NCBI RefSeq assembly: GCF_047501465.1
Contig: NZ_JAZDRL010000001.1
Span: 620,001-684,000 of the forward strand
Direction of reading: 5' to 3'
From: Pseudochelatococcus sp047501465
Lineage (GTDB): Bacteria > Pseudomonadota > Alphaproteobacteria > Rhizobiales > Beijerinckiaceae
Length of the DNA: 64,000 nt
Each line of letters begins with the position of its first letter. Position 1 is the stretch's first letter. Below the pieces are notes generated by a model. It did no database searches. It was given only the letters and a program-made list of their open reading frames with translations, and had not been told where the DNA came from. The translations under genes were made by a program, and so were the position numbers. This document shows positions 8,809 to 16,454 of the stretch, in pieces.

Positions 8809-9654
8809 TTACTGCTTACCGGTGAAGTCCACACCAGTCATGGTTGTTGGCAGCTTTGCACGCTCACTGCCGATCCACTTCTTGTAAAGCGCATCGAGAG
8901 AACCATCAGCCGTGTGGCGTGTGACGAAATCATTGAGGAAGTCGAGCATTTCCTGGTCGCCCTTACGAACAGCCATAGCTTGGATATTGTCCGCAACCTT
9001 GTACTTGCGCTCAAATTCAGCTGTCTTACCGGTCTTCTCGATCACGAGGCCATAGGTCACACTGCCAAGGATGGCATCGACCTGCCCTGACAGAAGCGCC
9101 TGCACAGTCGTTGCATCATCGTCAAAACGCTTGATCTGCGTATTGGGCGGTGCATGCTTCACAAGAACTGGCTCGAACGCACTGCCACGGTTTACGCCAA
9201 TCACATACTTTCCAAGATCCTGGTCGCCAGCGATCTGTGCGCCTTTTTTACCCCAAACCGTAATGTCGTTGGAGGAATAAGGAAGGACATACTGGATAAC
9301 CTTGGCGCGTTCTTCAGTGACAGTCATAGAAGGAACAAGAAAGTCCACCATGCCGCCGACCAACAATGGGATGCGGTTCTGGCCGGTAATGCGCTCGAAC
9401 TTCGCCTCAACTCCGAGTTCCTCGGCAATCATCTTGGCGACTTCGATATCGAAGCCTTCATTCTTGCCGCTTTCATTGATGTAGCCCCAAGGCACCTGGT
9501 CCATCTGCACGCCGATGACAGCCGTGCCTTTGGCCTTGATCTCAGCTGGAGAGGCAGCCTGCCCTACGCTGGCAAAACACGTTGCCGCCATCAAGGTTAG
9601 AGTCAGACCGGAGATGATTTTCGAACGGGCGCTTTTGAATGCTGAATCGAACAT
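8809..9654 (-). CDS. Polar amino-acid ABC transporter, periplasmic binding protein
   Basis: 281 residues, SBP family 3. An N-terminal signal peptide (basic SARSK, hydrophobic ISGLTLTLMAATCFASV, cleavage probably after QAA) leads into the mature protein with GTAVIGVQMDQVPWGYINESGKNEGFDIEVAKMIAEEL, the typical lobe-1 start of family-3 binding proteins. The ATG at 9654 is chosen because AGAGG lies seven bases upstream; an ATG seven codons earlier is possible. It captures a polar amino acid or related compound in the periplasm and delivers it to the two permeases encoded just upstream. Ligand is not deducible; operon partners suggest a compound processed by HyuAB and the semialdehyde dehydrogenase. 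Confidence 0.88.
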   Translation of the reverse strand: MFDSAFKSARSKIISGLTLTLMAATCFASVGQAASPAEIKAKGTAVIGVQMDQVPWGYINESGKNEGFDIEVAKMIAEELGVEAKFERITGQNRIPLLVGGMVDFLVPSMTVTEERAKVIQYVLPYSSNDITVWGKKGAQIAGDQDLGKYVIGVNRGSAFEPVLVKHAPPNTQIKRFDDDATTVQALLSGQVDAILGSVTYGLVIEKTGKTAEFERKYKVADNIQAMAVRKGDQEMLDFLNDFVTRHTADGSLDALYKKWIGSERAKLPTTMTGVDFTGKQ

Positions 9655-9686
9655 TTCAATACCTCTGGTTCTCATGCGATTTTTGC

Positions 9687-10337
9687 TTAGCGATTAGCGT
9701 TAAGACGCTTCTCGATCCGTGCACTGAAGTAGGTCAGGGGAAGGCAGATCATGAAGTATACGAGCCCGACCGCCCCGTAGACTTGCATTGGTTGAAAGGT
9801 AATGTTTGCCATCAATTGTCCTGAGCGCGTCAACTCAGTCAGCCCCAGAAGTGCAGCAAGCGCAGTGCCCTTGATCAGATTGACGAGGAAGCTGATCGTT
9901 GCAGGAAGAGCGATCCTGAATGCCTGCGGCAGCACAACATCTTTCATGCGTGAGATGTAACCAATGCCTAATGCACGCGCCGCTTCACTCTGGCCAAGCG
10001 GCACCGCCTCGATACAACCGCGCCAGATCTCACCGAGAAACGCGCTGGCATGGAGCGAAAGACCAATCGTTAGGGCAATCCAGACATCCACTCTGAAACC
10101 AAGAAGTGGCAAGCCGAAGTAGACAAAGAACAGCTGTATCAGCAGCGGCGTTCCCTGAAAAATCTGGATATAGGTCATCATCAACCAGCGCAGCGGGGCG
10201 ATATTGCTTGTTCGCCCAAGCGCCACAGCCAAACCGCCCGCACCACCACAAACGAAGGCAAGAACCGAAAGAACGATCGTCCACCTTGCACCTTCGAGGA
10301 TGAACAGAAACTCTGCGAAACCAAAATCACGGATCAT
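9687..10337 (-). CDS. Polar amino-acid ABC transporter permease
   Basis: 216 residues with the HisM-type inner-membrane permease domain: TM segments at about 16-40, 50-75, 80-105 and near the C-terminus. The coupling-helix (EAA) region reads EAARALGIGYISRMKDVVLPQAFRIALP, where the G-x(11)-LP spacing identifies the site that docks the ATPase. It pairs with the next permease gene, nine bases upstream, as a heterodimer. The conserved TPLLIQLFFVYFGLP block is typical of the polar amino-acid (PAAT) family. Confidence 0.87.
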   Translation of the reverse strand: MIRDFGFAEFLFILEGARWTIVLSVLAFVCGGAGGLAVALGRTSNIAPLRWLMMTYIQIFQGTPLLIQLFFVYFGLPLLGFRVDVWIALTIGLSLHASAFLGEIWRGCIEAVPLGQSEAARALGIGYISRMKDVVLPQAFRIALPATISFLVNLIKGTALAALLGLTELTRSGQLMANITFQPMQVYGAVGLVYFMICLPLTYFSARIEKRLNANR

Positions 10338-10346
10338 CGCATCGCC

Positions 10347-11015
10347 TCACTTTGTCGGGTATGAGAAGTATGTTCTGCCAATACCCCGCAGAACAATTGA
10401 AAAGAACTGAGATAGAGCAAGATAGATTGCCCCAATAACAAAGTAGACTTCGAAGCTTCGGAAAGTCTGGGTATCAATCATCTGACCAACATAGGTCAGC
10501 TCTTCCGCGGATACAGAGGCAACAAGGCTGGAATTCAGCATCATAAGAATGAACTGGCTGCACAACGCCGGATAAACCGCACGAATGGCCGGCCGAAATA
10601 CAATGAAGCGATAAACATCAGCCGTATGCAGCCCCAATGCGCGCCCTGCCTCAATCTGCCCAGGGCGGATCGACTCCACACCACCGCGTACAATCTCTGC
10701 CGCATAAGCCGCACAGTTCATCGTCATGGCGAGGATTGCCGCTTCCTCAGCTGTTAAGCGAATACCAATTGATGGCATGCCGAAGTAAATGAAGAAAACC
10801 TGAACGAGAAACGGTGTGTTGCGGATCAGCTCAATGTAACCAATAGCAAAAGCACGTATTGGCTTGGTTGTGCTTGTGCGCATCAACATAATCACGACAC
10901 CCAAGCTCAGTCCAAGCACCATTGAGATGGACGAGATCTTGAGCGTTTGGATCGCTCCTTCCAGCAAAAGTGGCCAGGCCGCAAGAACCGGACCAAAGTC
11001 GAATGTATAATTCAT
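10347..11015 (-). CDS. Polar amino-acid ABC transporter permease, second subunit
   Basis: 222 residues, homologous in layout to the neighbouring permease: TPFLVQVFFIYFGMPSIG block, the EAA-type segment IEAGRALGLHTADVYRFIVFRPAIRAVYPAL, and four or five membrane helices. It starts with ATG after the ATPase gene with a 41-base gap and is followed by the second permease after nine bases, so both are co-translated from the same mRNA. The two together form the membrane channel of the amino-acid importer. Confidence 0.87.
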   Translation of the reverse strand: MNYTFDFGPVLAAWPLLLEGAIQTLKISSISMVLGLSLGVVIMLMRTSTTKPIRAFAIGYIELIRNTPFLVQVFFIYFGMPSIGIRLTAEEAAILAMTMNCAAYAAEIVRGGVESIRPGQIEAGRALGLHTADVYRFIVFRPAIRAVYPALCSQFILMMLNSSLVASVSAEELTYVGQMIDTQTFRSFEVYFVIGAIYLALSQFFSIVLRGIGRTYFSYPTK

Positions 11016-11056
11016 GAGCGATCTCCCAGCGTTTTCCTGAAGCTCCCCTCTTTTGT

Positions 11057-11797
11057 TCAGTGATTTAGAATCTGGCCAAGGAAGGCTCTGGTTCGCTCAT
11101 GGGTAGGGTTATGAAAAAACTCTGCTGGCGGCCCGCTTTCTATAATCTCGCCACGGTCCATAAAAATAACCCTGTGCGCCACCGCACGGGCAAAGCCCAT
11201 TTCATGCGTCACGCAGATCATCGTGATACCGTCGTCCGCGAGAGAGATCATGGTATCAAGCACTTCCTTGACCATCTCGGGATCGAGCGCAGAAGTAGGC
11301 TCATCAAACAACATGATCTTGGGCCCCATACACAACGCGCGCGCAATCGCCACACGCTGCTGCTGACCACCAGAAAGTTGAGCCGGATATTTCAGTGCCT
11401 GCTCTGCTATATGCACGCGCTCAAGATAGCGCATCGCATTATCTCTGGCTTCAGCCACACTGAGCTTACGCACTCTACGTGGGGCCAACATACAGTTTTC
11501 CAGAACCGTCAGATGCGGAAACAGATTAAACTGCTGGAAAACCATGCCGACATCTCGACGGATATGATCGACATTACCGCCTTTATGACCAAGCCGGGTG
11601 CCGTTTACCTCGATTGTACCATCCTGGATTTCCTCCAGGTAATTTATACAGCGGATTAAAGTAGACTTACCCGAGCCGGATGGGCCGCAAAGCACGATAT
11701 GTTCGCCGCGGTCAACACTCAGATCAATACCCTTCAGGACGTGAAGGTGACCGTACCATTTGTTGACTGTGTTCATTACAATGGCTTTGTCAGGCAT
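11057..11797 (-). CDS. Polar amino-acid ABC transporter ATP-binding protein
   Basis: About 246 residues (GlnQ/HisP type). Walker A GPSGSGKST at 38-46, Q-loop VFQQFNLFPHLT, signature LSGGQQQR, Walker B IMLFDEPTSALD and the switch histidine in CVTHEMGFA. The start at the ATG with complement 11795-11797 gives the usual family length (PDKAIVMNTVNKWYG); the frame is open up to 11890, overlapping the ridA gene, so a longer form cannot be excluded. It energises import by the two permeases. The ATPase gene at the 5' end and the binding-protein gene at the 3' end of the transport unit is a common but not universal order. Confidence 0.87.
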   Translation of the reverse strand: MPDKAIVMNTVNKWYGHLHVLKGIDLSVDRGEHIVLCGPSGSGKSTLIRCINYLEEIQDGTIEVNGTRLGHKGGNVDHIRRDVGMVFQQFNLFPHLTVLENCMLAPRRVRKLSVAEARDNAMRYLERVHIAEQALKYPAQLSGGQQQRVAIARALCMGPKIMLFDEPTSALDPEMVKEVLDTMISLADDGITMICVTHEMGFARAVAHRVIFMDRGEIIESGPPAEFFHNPTHERTRAFLGQILNH

Positions 11798-11855
11798 CTT
11801 TGTCTCGCTCTCGAGTAATCGATACATTTCTGCTAGCCGGCCCGCAGGCCCTGCT

Positions 11856-12323
11856 TCAGGATTCAATTTCAAAGATTGCATCAACCTCAACAGCGAAACC
11901 GCGAGGCAGAGACCCCGCCCCTAGCGCTGTCCGGGCATGGCGCCCCTTGTCTCCGAAGACCTGGACGATAAGATCAGATGCACCATCGATAACAGCTGGA
12001 TGATCCATGAAGGTTGGAGCGGCATTGACGAAACCACGCACCTGCAAGCAGGCTGCAACACGATCCAGGTCTCCATCAAGTGCAGCATGAACACGTGCGA
12101 TAATGTTGAGCGCACAAACACGAGCAGCCTGGTAAGCCTCTTCAAGCTGCATTGTTTGCCCAACAACACCAATAAACTTATCCACGCCATCAACGCGTGG
12201 CACTTGCCCTGAAATATAAAGGGTGCTTCCTGCTCTGCGAAACGGAACATAGTTTCCGCCAGGCATTGTCAACCTCGGCACAACCAGGCCCAAATCAACC
12301 AATCGCGATGCGACATTCGCCAT
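11856..12323 (-). CDS. RidA/YjgF-family enamine/imine deaminase
   Basis: 155 residues of the YjgF/YER057c/UK114 fold; a trimeric cytosolic enzyme that hydrolyses reactive enamines and imines released by PLP enzymes. Visible are GNYVPFRRAGSTLYISGQVPR near residue 23, a FMDHPAVIDGASDLIVQVFGDKGRHARTALGAGSLPRG block and the C-terminal VEVDAIFEI. The Arg in HARTALG is at the position of the substrate-carboxylate-binding Arg of RidA, so deaminase activity is plausible. First gene of the leftward operon, divergent from a GntR regulator. Its place at the head of an amino-compound catabolic operon suggests that the pathway releases an unstable imine. Confidence 0.85.
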   Translation of the reverse strand: MANVASRLVDLGLVVPRLTMPGGNYVPFRRAGSTLYISGQVPRVDGVDKFIGVVGQTMQLEEAYQAARVCALNIIARVHAALDGDLDRVAACLQVRGFVNAAPTFMDHPAVIDGASDLIVQVFGDKGRHARTALGAGSLPRGFAVEVDAIFEIES

Positions 12324-12804
12324 AGTTGGCCACTTCCCTTGATTTGAAGCATGCGATGAAGAGCATGCAATTTCCTCAGGCAGTTGTACGAGGAAACGAT
12401 AACGGCATAGGCCGGTCAGTTATGGTGATAAGTTTGATAAAATATTACCACATGTCAAGCGCCATCTAGGTGATATTATCATATTTTTAATCAGAGAATC
12501 ATATTTTATAAATTATCATTTGTTATCATATATTTACATGATAATATCATTTAAATTTATAGATATTTTTACGCCTAGCACCTCGGTAAAAATATCACGT
12601 GAGAATTTAGCTATTAATTGCAATTCCTTAGGATAGTCTAGGAAATTGCTCAAATTTGCATCATCATAAAATCATAGTCCAGAGCAAGAATATCTCATGT
12701 CATAATATCACTTTATCACGTGATATTATCTTGTAATAACACTCATGAAGCCGTATGAATGTTTCAAAAGGTTTCTTTGATTATCGGTTTTTGATGGGTG
12801 CACC
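12324..12804. promoter_or_regulatory. AT-rich divergent control region with repeated TGATA-N-TATCA palindromes
   Basis: No gene is visible in these 481 bases. The 11-base palindrome TGATA-N-TATCA is perfect at 12471-12481 and 12539-12549, and has one mismatch at 12700-12710 and 12721-12731. The last two lie in a larger perfect inverted repeat, ATAATATCAC/GTGATATTAT (12702-12729). The 12-base palindrome TATCACGTGATA lies at 12714-12725, and most of it recurs at 12593-12602. The region sits between the ridA-transporter-hyuAB operon and a GntR gene, so it most likely holds both promoters and the operators of that regulator. Confidence 0.6.
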
Positions 12805-13548
12805 TTGAAAACATTGACATCCCAAACCATTGATACGCTGAAGATGCGCATAAACCAGGGAAACCTGAAAACAGGCGACAAACTCCCTGCGCTGAATGAG
12901 CTTGCCGCTGAACTTGGCGTAAGTCGAACGGTGGTGCGCGAGGCAGTAGCAGCGCTCAGGTCTGACGGTCTGCTTGAAGCCCGCCATGGCGTGGGGGTTT
13001 TCGTCAGTGAACCCAAGGAATTAACGACAACGGACGGGTCAGATTCCCTATTGGAACCGTTAGCAAAGCTGACAACATCCTTCATGGATCTTCTCGAACT
13101 GCGCATGGCCTTTGAAGTTCATGCAGCAGGTCTGGCCGCCACGCGCCGCTCCTGGTCTCAGGAAGCCAAGATATGGGATGCCCTGAAGCAGTTTGAACTG
13201 TCATTAGATAACGAAGAGCTTCTCGATCAGCTGGATTTTGTATTCCATCGCTCTATCGCCGAAGCTACTAATAATGCTGCATTTATTGAATTTTTCAGCG
13301 TAATGAGCTTAAAGATTCTGCCGCAGCCTGCATTCTCCAGCGAATTGAACCCCGCATTAATCACCAGTGAGTACATACAAAACACGGTTATTGAGCATCG
13401 CGCAATCTGCGAAGCCATCAGTGCTGGCGATGCAGACCAGGCACGGGAAGCAATGAGAGCTCATCTTGCACGCAGCCATCGCCGATACCGCGGTTTCAGT
13501 GGCAACTTCGCTTCGCCATTGAGCAACATTTCCCCTGATGCACCTTAA
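12805..13548 (+). CDS. GntR-family regulator, FadR/FCD subgroup
   Basis: 247 residues. N-terminal winged helix at about 5-70 (GDKLPALNELAAELGVSRTVVREAVAALRSDGLLEARHGVGVFV) and an all-helical FCD ligand-binding domain from about 85, with the metal-binding acidic/His pattern in LRMAFEVHAAG, FHRSIAEATNN and EHRAICEAI, ending in HLARSHRRYRGF. The only in-frame start with family alignment is a TTG at 12805; no ATG or GTG fits, so initiation may be weak. It is divergent from ridA and probably represses that operon, being released by a pathway acid. Similar in its C-terminal HLARSHRRYRGF/HLAGSQKRYRAY to the second GntR at 14580, so the two may bind related ligands. Confidence 0.85.
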   Translation: MKTLTSQTIDTLKMRINQGNLKTGDKLPALNELAAELGVSRTVVREAVAALRSDGLLEARHGVGVFVSEPKELTTTDGSDSLLEPLAKLTTSFMDLLELRMAFEVHAAGLAATRRSWSQEAKIWDALKQFELSLDNEELLDQLDFVFHRSIAEATNNAAFIEFFSVMSLKILPQPAFSSELNPALITSEYIQNTVIEHRAICEAISAGDADQAREAMRAHLARSHRRYRGFSGNFASPLSNISPDAP

Positions 13549-13599
13549 AGCACTGCGCCAGATGTAAACCGACGCAGTGCAGAGATGAACGAAACGACC

Positions 13600-14505
13600 T
13601 TAGCGTTTGTAAGGCGCGATTAGCGCAGCCATCATCTCCACCTCTTCAACCGACAGATCGGTCAACGGCGGACGAACGGGACCAGCATTAAACCCTTGCA
13701 GCCGTACACCAGCTTTAACCGCTGATACAGCATAGCCCTTGGAGCGATTGCGGATAGCCATGAAGGGATAGAAGAAATCCAGCAGGATCTTCTCACATTT
13801 TCCACGTTCGCCAGCCCGCAGAGCGTTGTAGAACTCGATTGCAAGCCCTGGCACAAAGTTGAAGACGGCCGATGAATAGGTGGTAAAGCCAGCCCCCAAA
13901 TATGCCTCTGCGAATAGCTCCGCCGTTGGCATACCGCCAAGATAAGTCAGGCGATCGCCCATTTTTGCAGTGATCTGACGAACCAGCCCGATATCACCCG
14001 TACCATCTTTAAAACCCACAAGATTAGGGCACTCGTCACACAGTCTCGCAAGCGTATCCGCCTGCAGAACGGAGTTGTCACGATTATAAACCATCACACC
14101 CAGCCCAGTTGCCTGGCATATGGCCTTGATATGGCGATACAACCCCTCTTGTGGCGCATCAATCAGGTAATGGGGCAGAAGCAACAATCCATCAGCGCCA
14201 ACTTTTTCGGCTGCCTTTGCGATGGAGATCGCAATTTCTGTGCCATAACCACAACCGGCAACGATAGGCGTGTCACCCGCTGAAGCCTTAGCGACCCTAA
14301 CGATCTCCGGGATCTCATCTGGAGTAAGTGAGAACAACTCACCAGTACCGCCTGCTGCGAACAATGTCGCAGCTCCAAAACCCGAGAGCCAGGCGACGTG
14401 ATCTCCATAGCTGTCCGCATTAAACTTCCCCTCCCCATCGAAGTGGGTCACAGGGAAAGAAAGGAGACCTGCCCCTAGGGCATGCTTGAGGTTTTCAGGA
14501 TTCAT
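13600..14505 (-). CDS. kdgD: 5-dehydro-4-deoxyglucarate dehydratase
   Basis: A DHDPS/NAL-superfamily TIM barrel of 301 residues that dehydrates and decarboxylates 5-keto-4-deoxy-glucarate to 2,5-dioxopentanoate. Family hallmarks are the start LLSFPVTHFD, FAAGGTGELFSLT, the VVYNR-like Tyr at about 140 (VMVYNRDN), the Schiff-base lysine K166 in NLVGFKDGTGD, and the C-terminal RNRSKGYAVSAVKAG...GPVRPPLTDL. These distinguish it from dihydrodipicolinate synthase and from the hydroxyproline-pathway deaminase HypD. Lies 74 bases downstream of a GntR gene on the same strand and converges with the other GntR gene. Its product is the substrate of the semialdehyde dehydrogenase at 3255-4769. No glucarate or galactarate dehydratase is visible here. 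Confidence 0.9.
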   Translation of the reverse strand: MNPENLKHALGAGLLSFPVTHFDGEGKFNADSYGDHVAWLSGFGAATLFAAGGTGELFSLTPDEIPEIVRVAKASAGDTPIVAGCGYGTEIAISIAKAAEKVGADGLLLLPHYLIDAPQEGLYRHIKAICQATGLGVMVYNRDNSVLQADTLARLCDECPNLVGFKDGTGDIGLVRQITAKMGDRLTYLGGMPTAELFAEAYLGAGFTTYSSAVFNFVPGLAIEFYNALRAGERGKCEKILLDFFYPFMAIRNRSKGYAVSAVKAGVRLQGFNAGPVRPPLTDLSVEEVEMMAALIAPYKR

Positions 14506-14575
14506 TGAGACACAACCTTTGCTCGTGCGAGTTGATGCAGCAAGTTATGCCATTATAAAATAATATGTCAATCAA

Positions 14576-14589
14576 CTTATTATAATAAG
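14576..14589. promoter_or_regulatory. 14-base palindrome upstream of kdgD
   Basis: CTTATTATAATAAG is a perfect palindrome that covers the stop codon of the GntR gene and lies 71 bases upstream of kdgD. It could be an operator for a separate kdgD promoter in the 74-base gap. The site is too AT-rich and loop-free to be a terminator. Confidence 0.4.
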
Positions 14590-15320
14590 AATCCGGAATC
14601 GTTACTCAAATAAGCCCTGTACCTCTTCTGGCTCCCCGCCAGATGTGCGCGCATAGCTTCCCTGGCAGCAATTTGATCTCGATTGGATATGGCATTGACG
14701 ATAAGTCCATGCTCCTCCTGCAGCCGCTCGAAGGTGGCCGGTGGGGTGGTCTGCTCGCTGTCCAGAGCTGCCCGGGGTATCATCTGCCCCCCTAAAAGCT
14801 TAAGAATATCAACAAACTGCCGATTATTGCTAGCCTCTGCAATCGCCAAATGGAGAGCTAGATCTGCCTCTACCGTTGAGCGCCCTGCCCGCATACAGGC
14901 AGCAACCTCATGATAGCGACGTATGATTTCCTCTTCCTGCAAAGGCGAGCAGCGAGCTGCCGCAAGGTATGCAGCCTCAACTTCAATTGCTGTGCGCAAT
15001 TCCAGGCCTTCGACCACAGATGAAATGCGTTTAGGATCTATTCCACGTAATGCATGCCCGGTGGCCCCTGAAGGGTCCAGCACAAATACACCAGCACCTT
15101 GCCGCGGCTCAACCAGCCCCTCCTCGCGCAGCTTGGAGAGCGCTTCACGAATAACGGTCCTGCTGACATTAAAGGTGCTAATCAGTTGCGCCTCGCTTGG
15201 CAGCTTTTGGCCAGGCGGATTTTTCCCCGCCAGAATTCCTTCTCTGAGAGAATCCGCCACTTGTCGTGTCAATGTTCCATCGCGATGACGAGAGATGGCA
15301 CCGTTAGAGCCTTTTTCCAT
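14580..15320 (-). CDS. GntR-family regulator, FadR/FCD subgroup, upstream of kdgD
   Basis: 246 residues. Winged helix at about 20-85 (PGQKLPSEAQLISTFNVSRTVIREALSKLREEGLVEPRQGAGVFV) and an FCD domain with the helix pattern ELRTAIEVEAAYLAA, LHLAIAEASNN and EEHGLIVNAI, where the His and acidic residues normally bind a metal and the effector acid. ATG start. It is followed by kdgD on the same strand, so autoregulation together with control of kdgD, probably in response to an aldarate, is the simplest reading. A perfect palindrome 91 bases upstream (15411-15424) is a candidate self-binding site. Confidence 0.87.
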   Translation of the reverse strand: MEKGSNGAISRHRDGTLTRQVADSLREGILAGKNPPGQKLPSEAQLISTFNVSRTVIREALSKLREEGLVEPRQGAGVFVLDPSGATGHALRGIDPKRISSVVEGLELRTAIEVEAAYLAAARCSPLQEEEIIRRYHEVAACMRAGRSTVEADLALHLAIAEASNNRQFVDILKLLGGQMIPRAALDSEQTTPPATFERLQEEHGLIVNAISNRDQIAAREAMRAHLAGSQKRYRAYLSNDSGFLL

Positions 15321-15330
15321 ACTGAAAAAC

Positions 15331-15424
15331 CATTTTATATGTACAAATGAGCACCAACGAAACGCATTCCAAAGTCACTAGAAGCACCGTTAGCTGGAAA
15401 GATAACACAACATATCATGATATG
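15331..15424 (-). promoter_or_regulatory. Promoter/operator region of the kdgD-linked GntR gene
   Basis: Two dyads lie in the upstream region: the perfect 14-base palindrome CATATCATGATATG at 15411-15424, and an imperfect one, CATTTTATATGTACAAATG, at 15331-15349 close to the start codon. The second contains the TGTAC core seen in many FadR-group operators. The rest of 15321-15574 is AT-rich and holds no gene. Confidence 0.45.
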
Positions 15425-15574
15425 AATCAAAATGAGAATAATAAGATGAATAAACCAACAACTATTGAAACACTCACTTTGATGAGGAATGCATAAAATT
15501 AGAATGCCGCGATATTCACACTATGTCGCAATCTCACAGACGTATCCGCAAAAGAGATCAACCTGCAAAGCAAT

Positions 15575-16243
15575 TTATGCTGCTTGCAGTATTTTTAAAG
15601 CCTCGGCGCCATTCATATGCTGCTCGCGGGGGATCCCCCACCACTCCGCCTGCAATGTAATAGCCTTATTTAAAAGCTGCATGTAATTGCGACGTGCTAT
15701 CTCTATCGCACCGAAGCGGGCGAGGTGTGGCGTAACAAATTGGGTATCAAGCAAGTTAAACTTGCCCATTCGTAGCCGCGACACCAAATGCACCAAAGCA
15801 ACTTTAGAGGCATCCCTCTCACGATGAAACATGCTTTCGCCGAAGAACGCACTGCCTAATTCAAGCCCATAAAGCCCACCAACGAGGACACCCTCTCGCC
15901 ACGCCTCTATAGTATGGCACACTCCCTGCTCAAACAGCTCGCCATAAAGTGCGCGGATACGCTGATTGATCCACGTTTCTTCCCGGCCCCTATTTGGCGC
16001 AGCACAACCATCGATGACAGCCTCAAAATCAGTATCGACACGGATTTCAAAGTGATCTGCAGCCACAGTACGCGCCAAACGGGATGACACATGAAAAGTA
16101 TCAAGAGGGATAATCCCCCGCTCACGCGGCTCGATCCAAAATAAACCGGGATCGTCAGCGCTCTCCGCCATGGGAAATAACCCAGCCGCGTAGGCACGGA
16201 GAAGAATGTCTGTGGTAATGAGCGTATCTGGCACCGGAATCAT
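15575..16243 (-). CDS. aat: Leucyl/phenylalanyl-tRNA-protein transferase
   Basis: 222 residues from the ATG with complement 16241-16243. It transfers Leu or Phe from aminoacyl-tRNA to N-terminal Arg/Lys of proteins, making N-degrons for ClpS-ClpAP. The family signature runs through the protein: YAAGLFPMAES near the start, WIEPRERGIIPL, TWINQRIRALYGELFEQGVCHTIEAW, GGLYGLELGSAFFGESMFHRERDASKVALVHL and LLDTQFVTPHLARFGA. The frame is open 29 codons upstream (to 16330) without similarity. It stands alone, with 211 non-coding bases separating it from the transporter gene upstream. Confidence 0.93.
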   Translation of the reverse strand: MIPVPDTLITTDILLRAYAAGLFPMAESADDPGLFWIEPRERGIIPLDTFHVSSRLARTVAADHFEIRVDTDFEAVIDGCAAPNRGREETWINQRIRALYGELFEQGVCHTIEAWREGVLVGGLYGLELGSAFFGESMFHRERDASKVALVHLVSRLRMGKFNLLDTQFVTPHLARFGAIEIARRNYMQLLNKAITLQAEWWGIPREQHMNGAEALKILQAA

Positions 16244-16454
16244 GCTCTTGAAGTATTTTCGCACCGCATTACAATTCGGGACGAAAAGCACATAAAAACA
16301 ATGGCATATACAGGAATGTAAATGTAACATCTACATTCCTGTATAATGAAAAAGCATTGTTATTGCTTGCGCACAAGCACTCAACTAATTTTTTCTAACA
16401 CAATGAGTTTCGTAGCACCAAACTACCGCAAACCGCGCCAATCATACAGGCACA

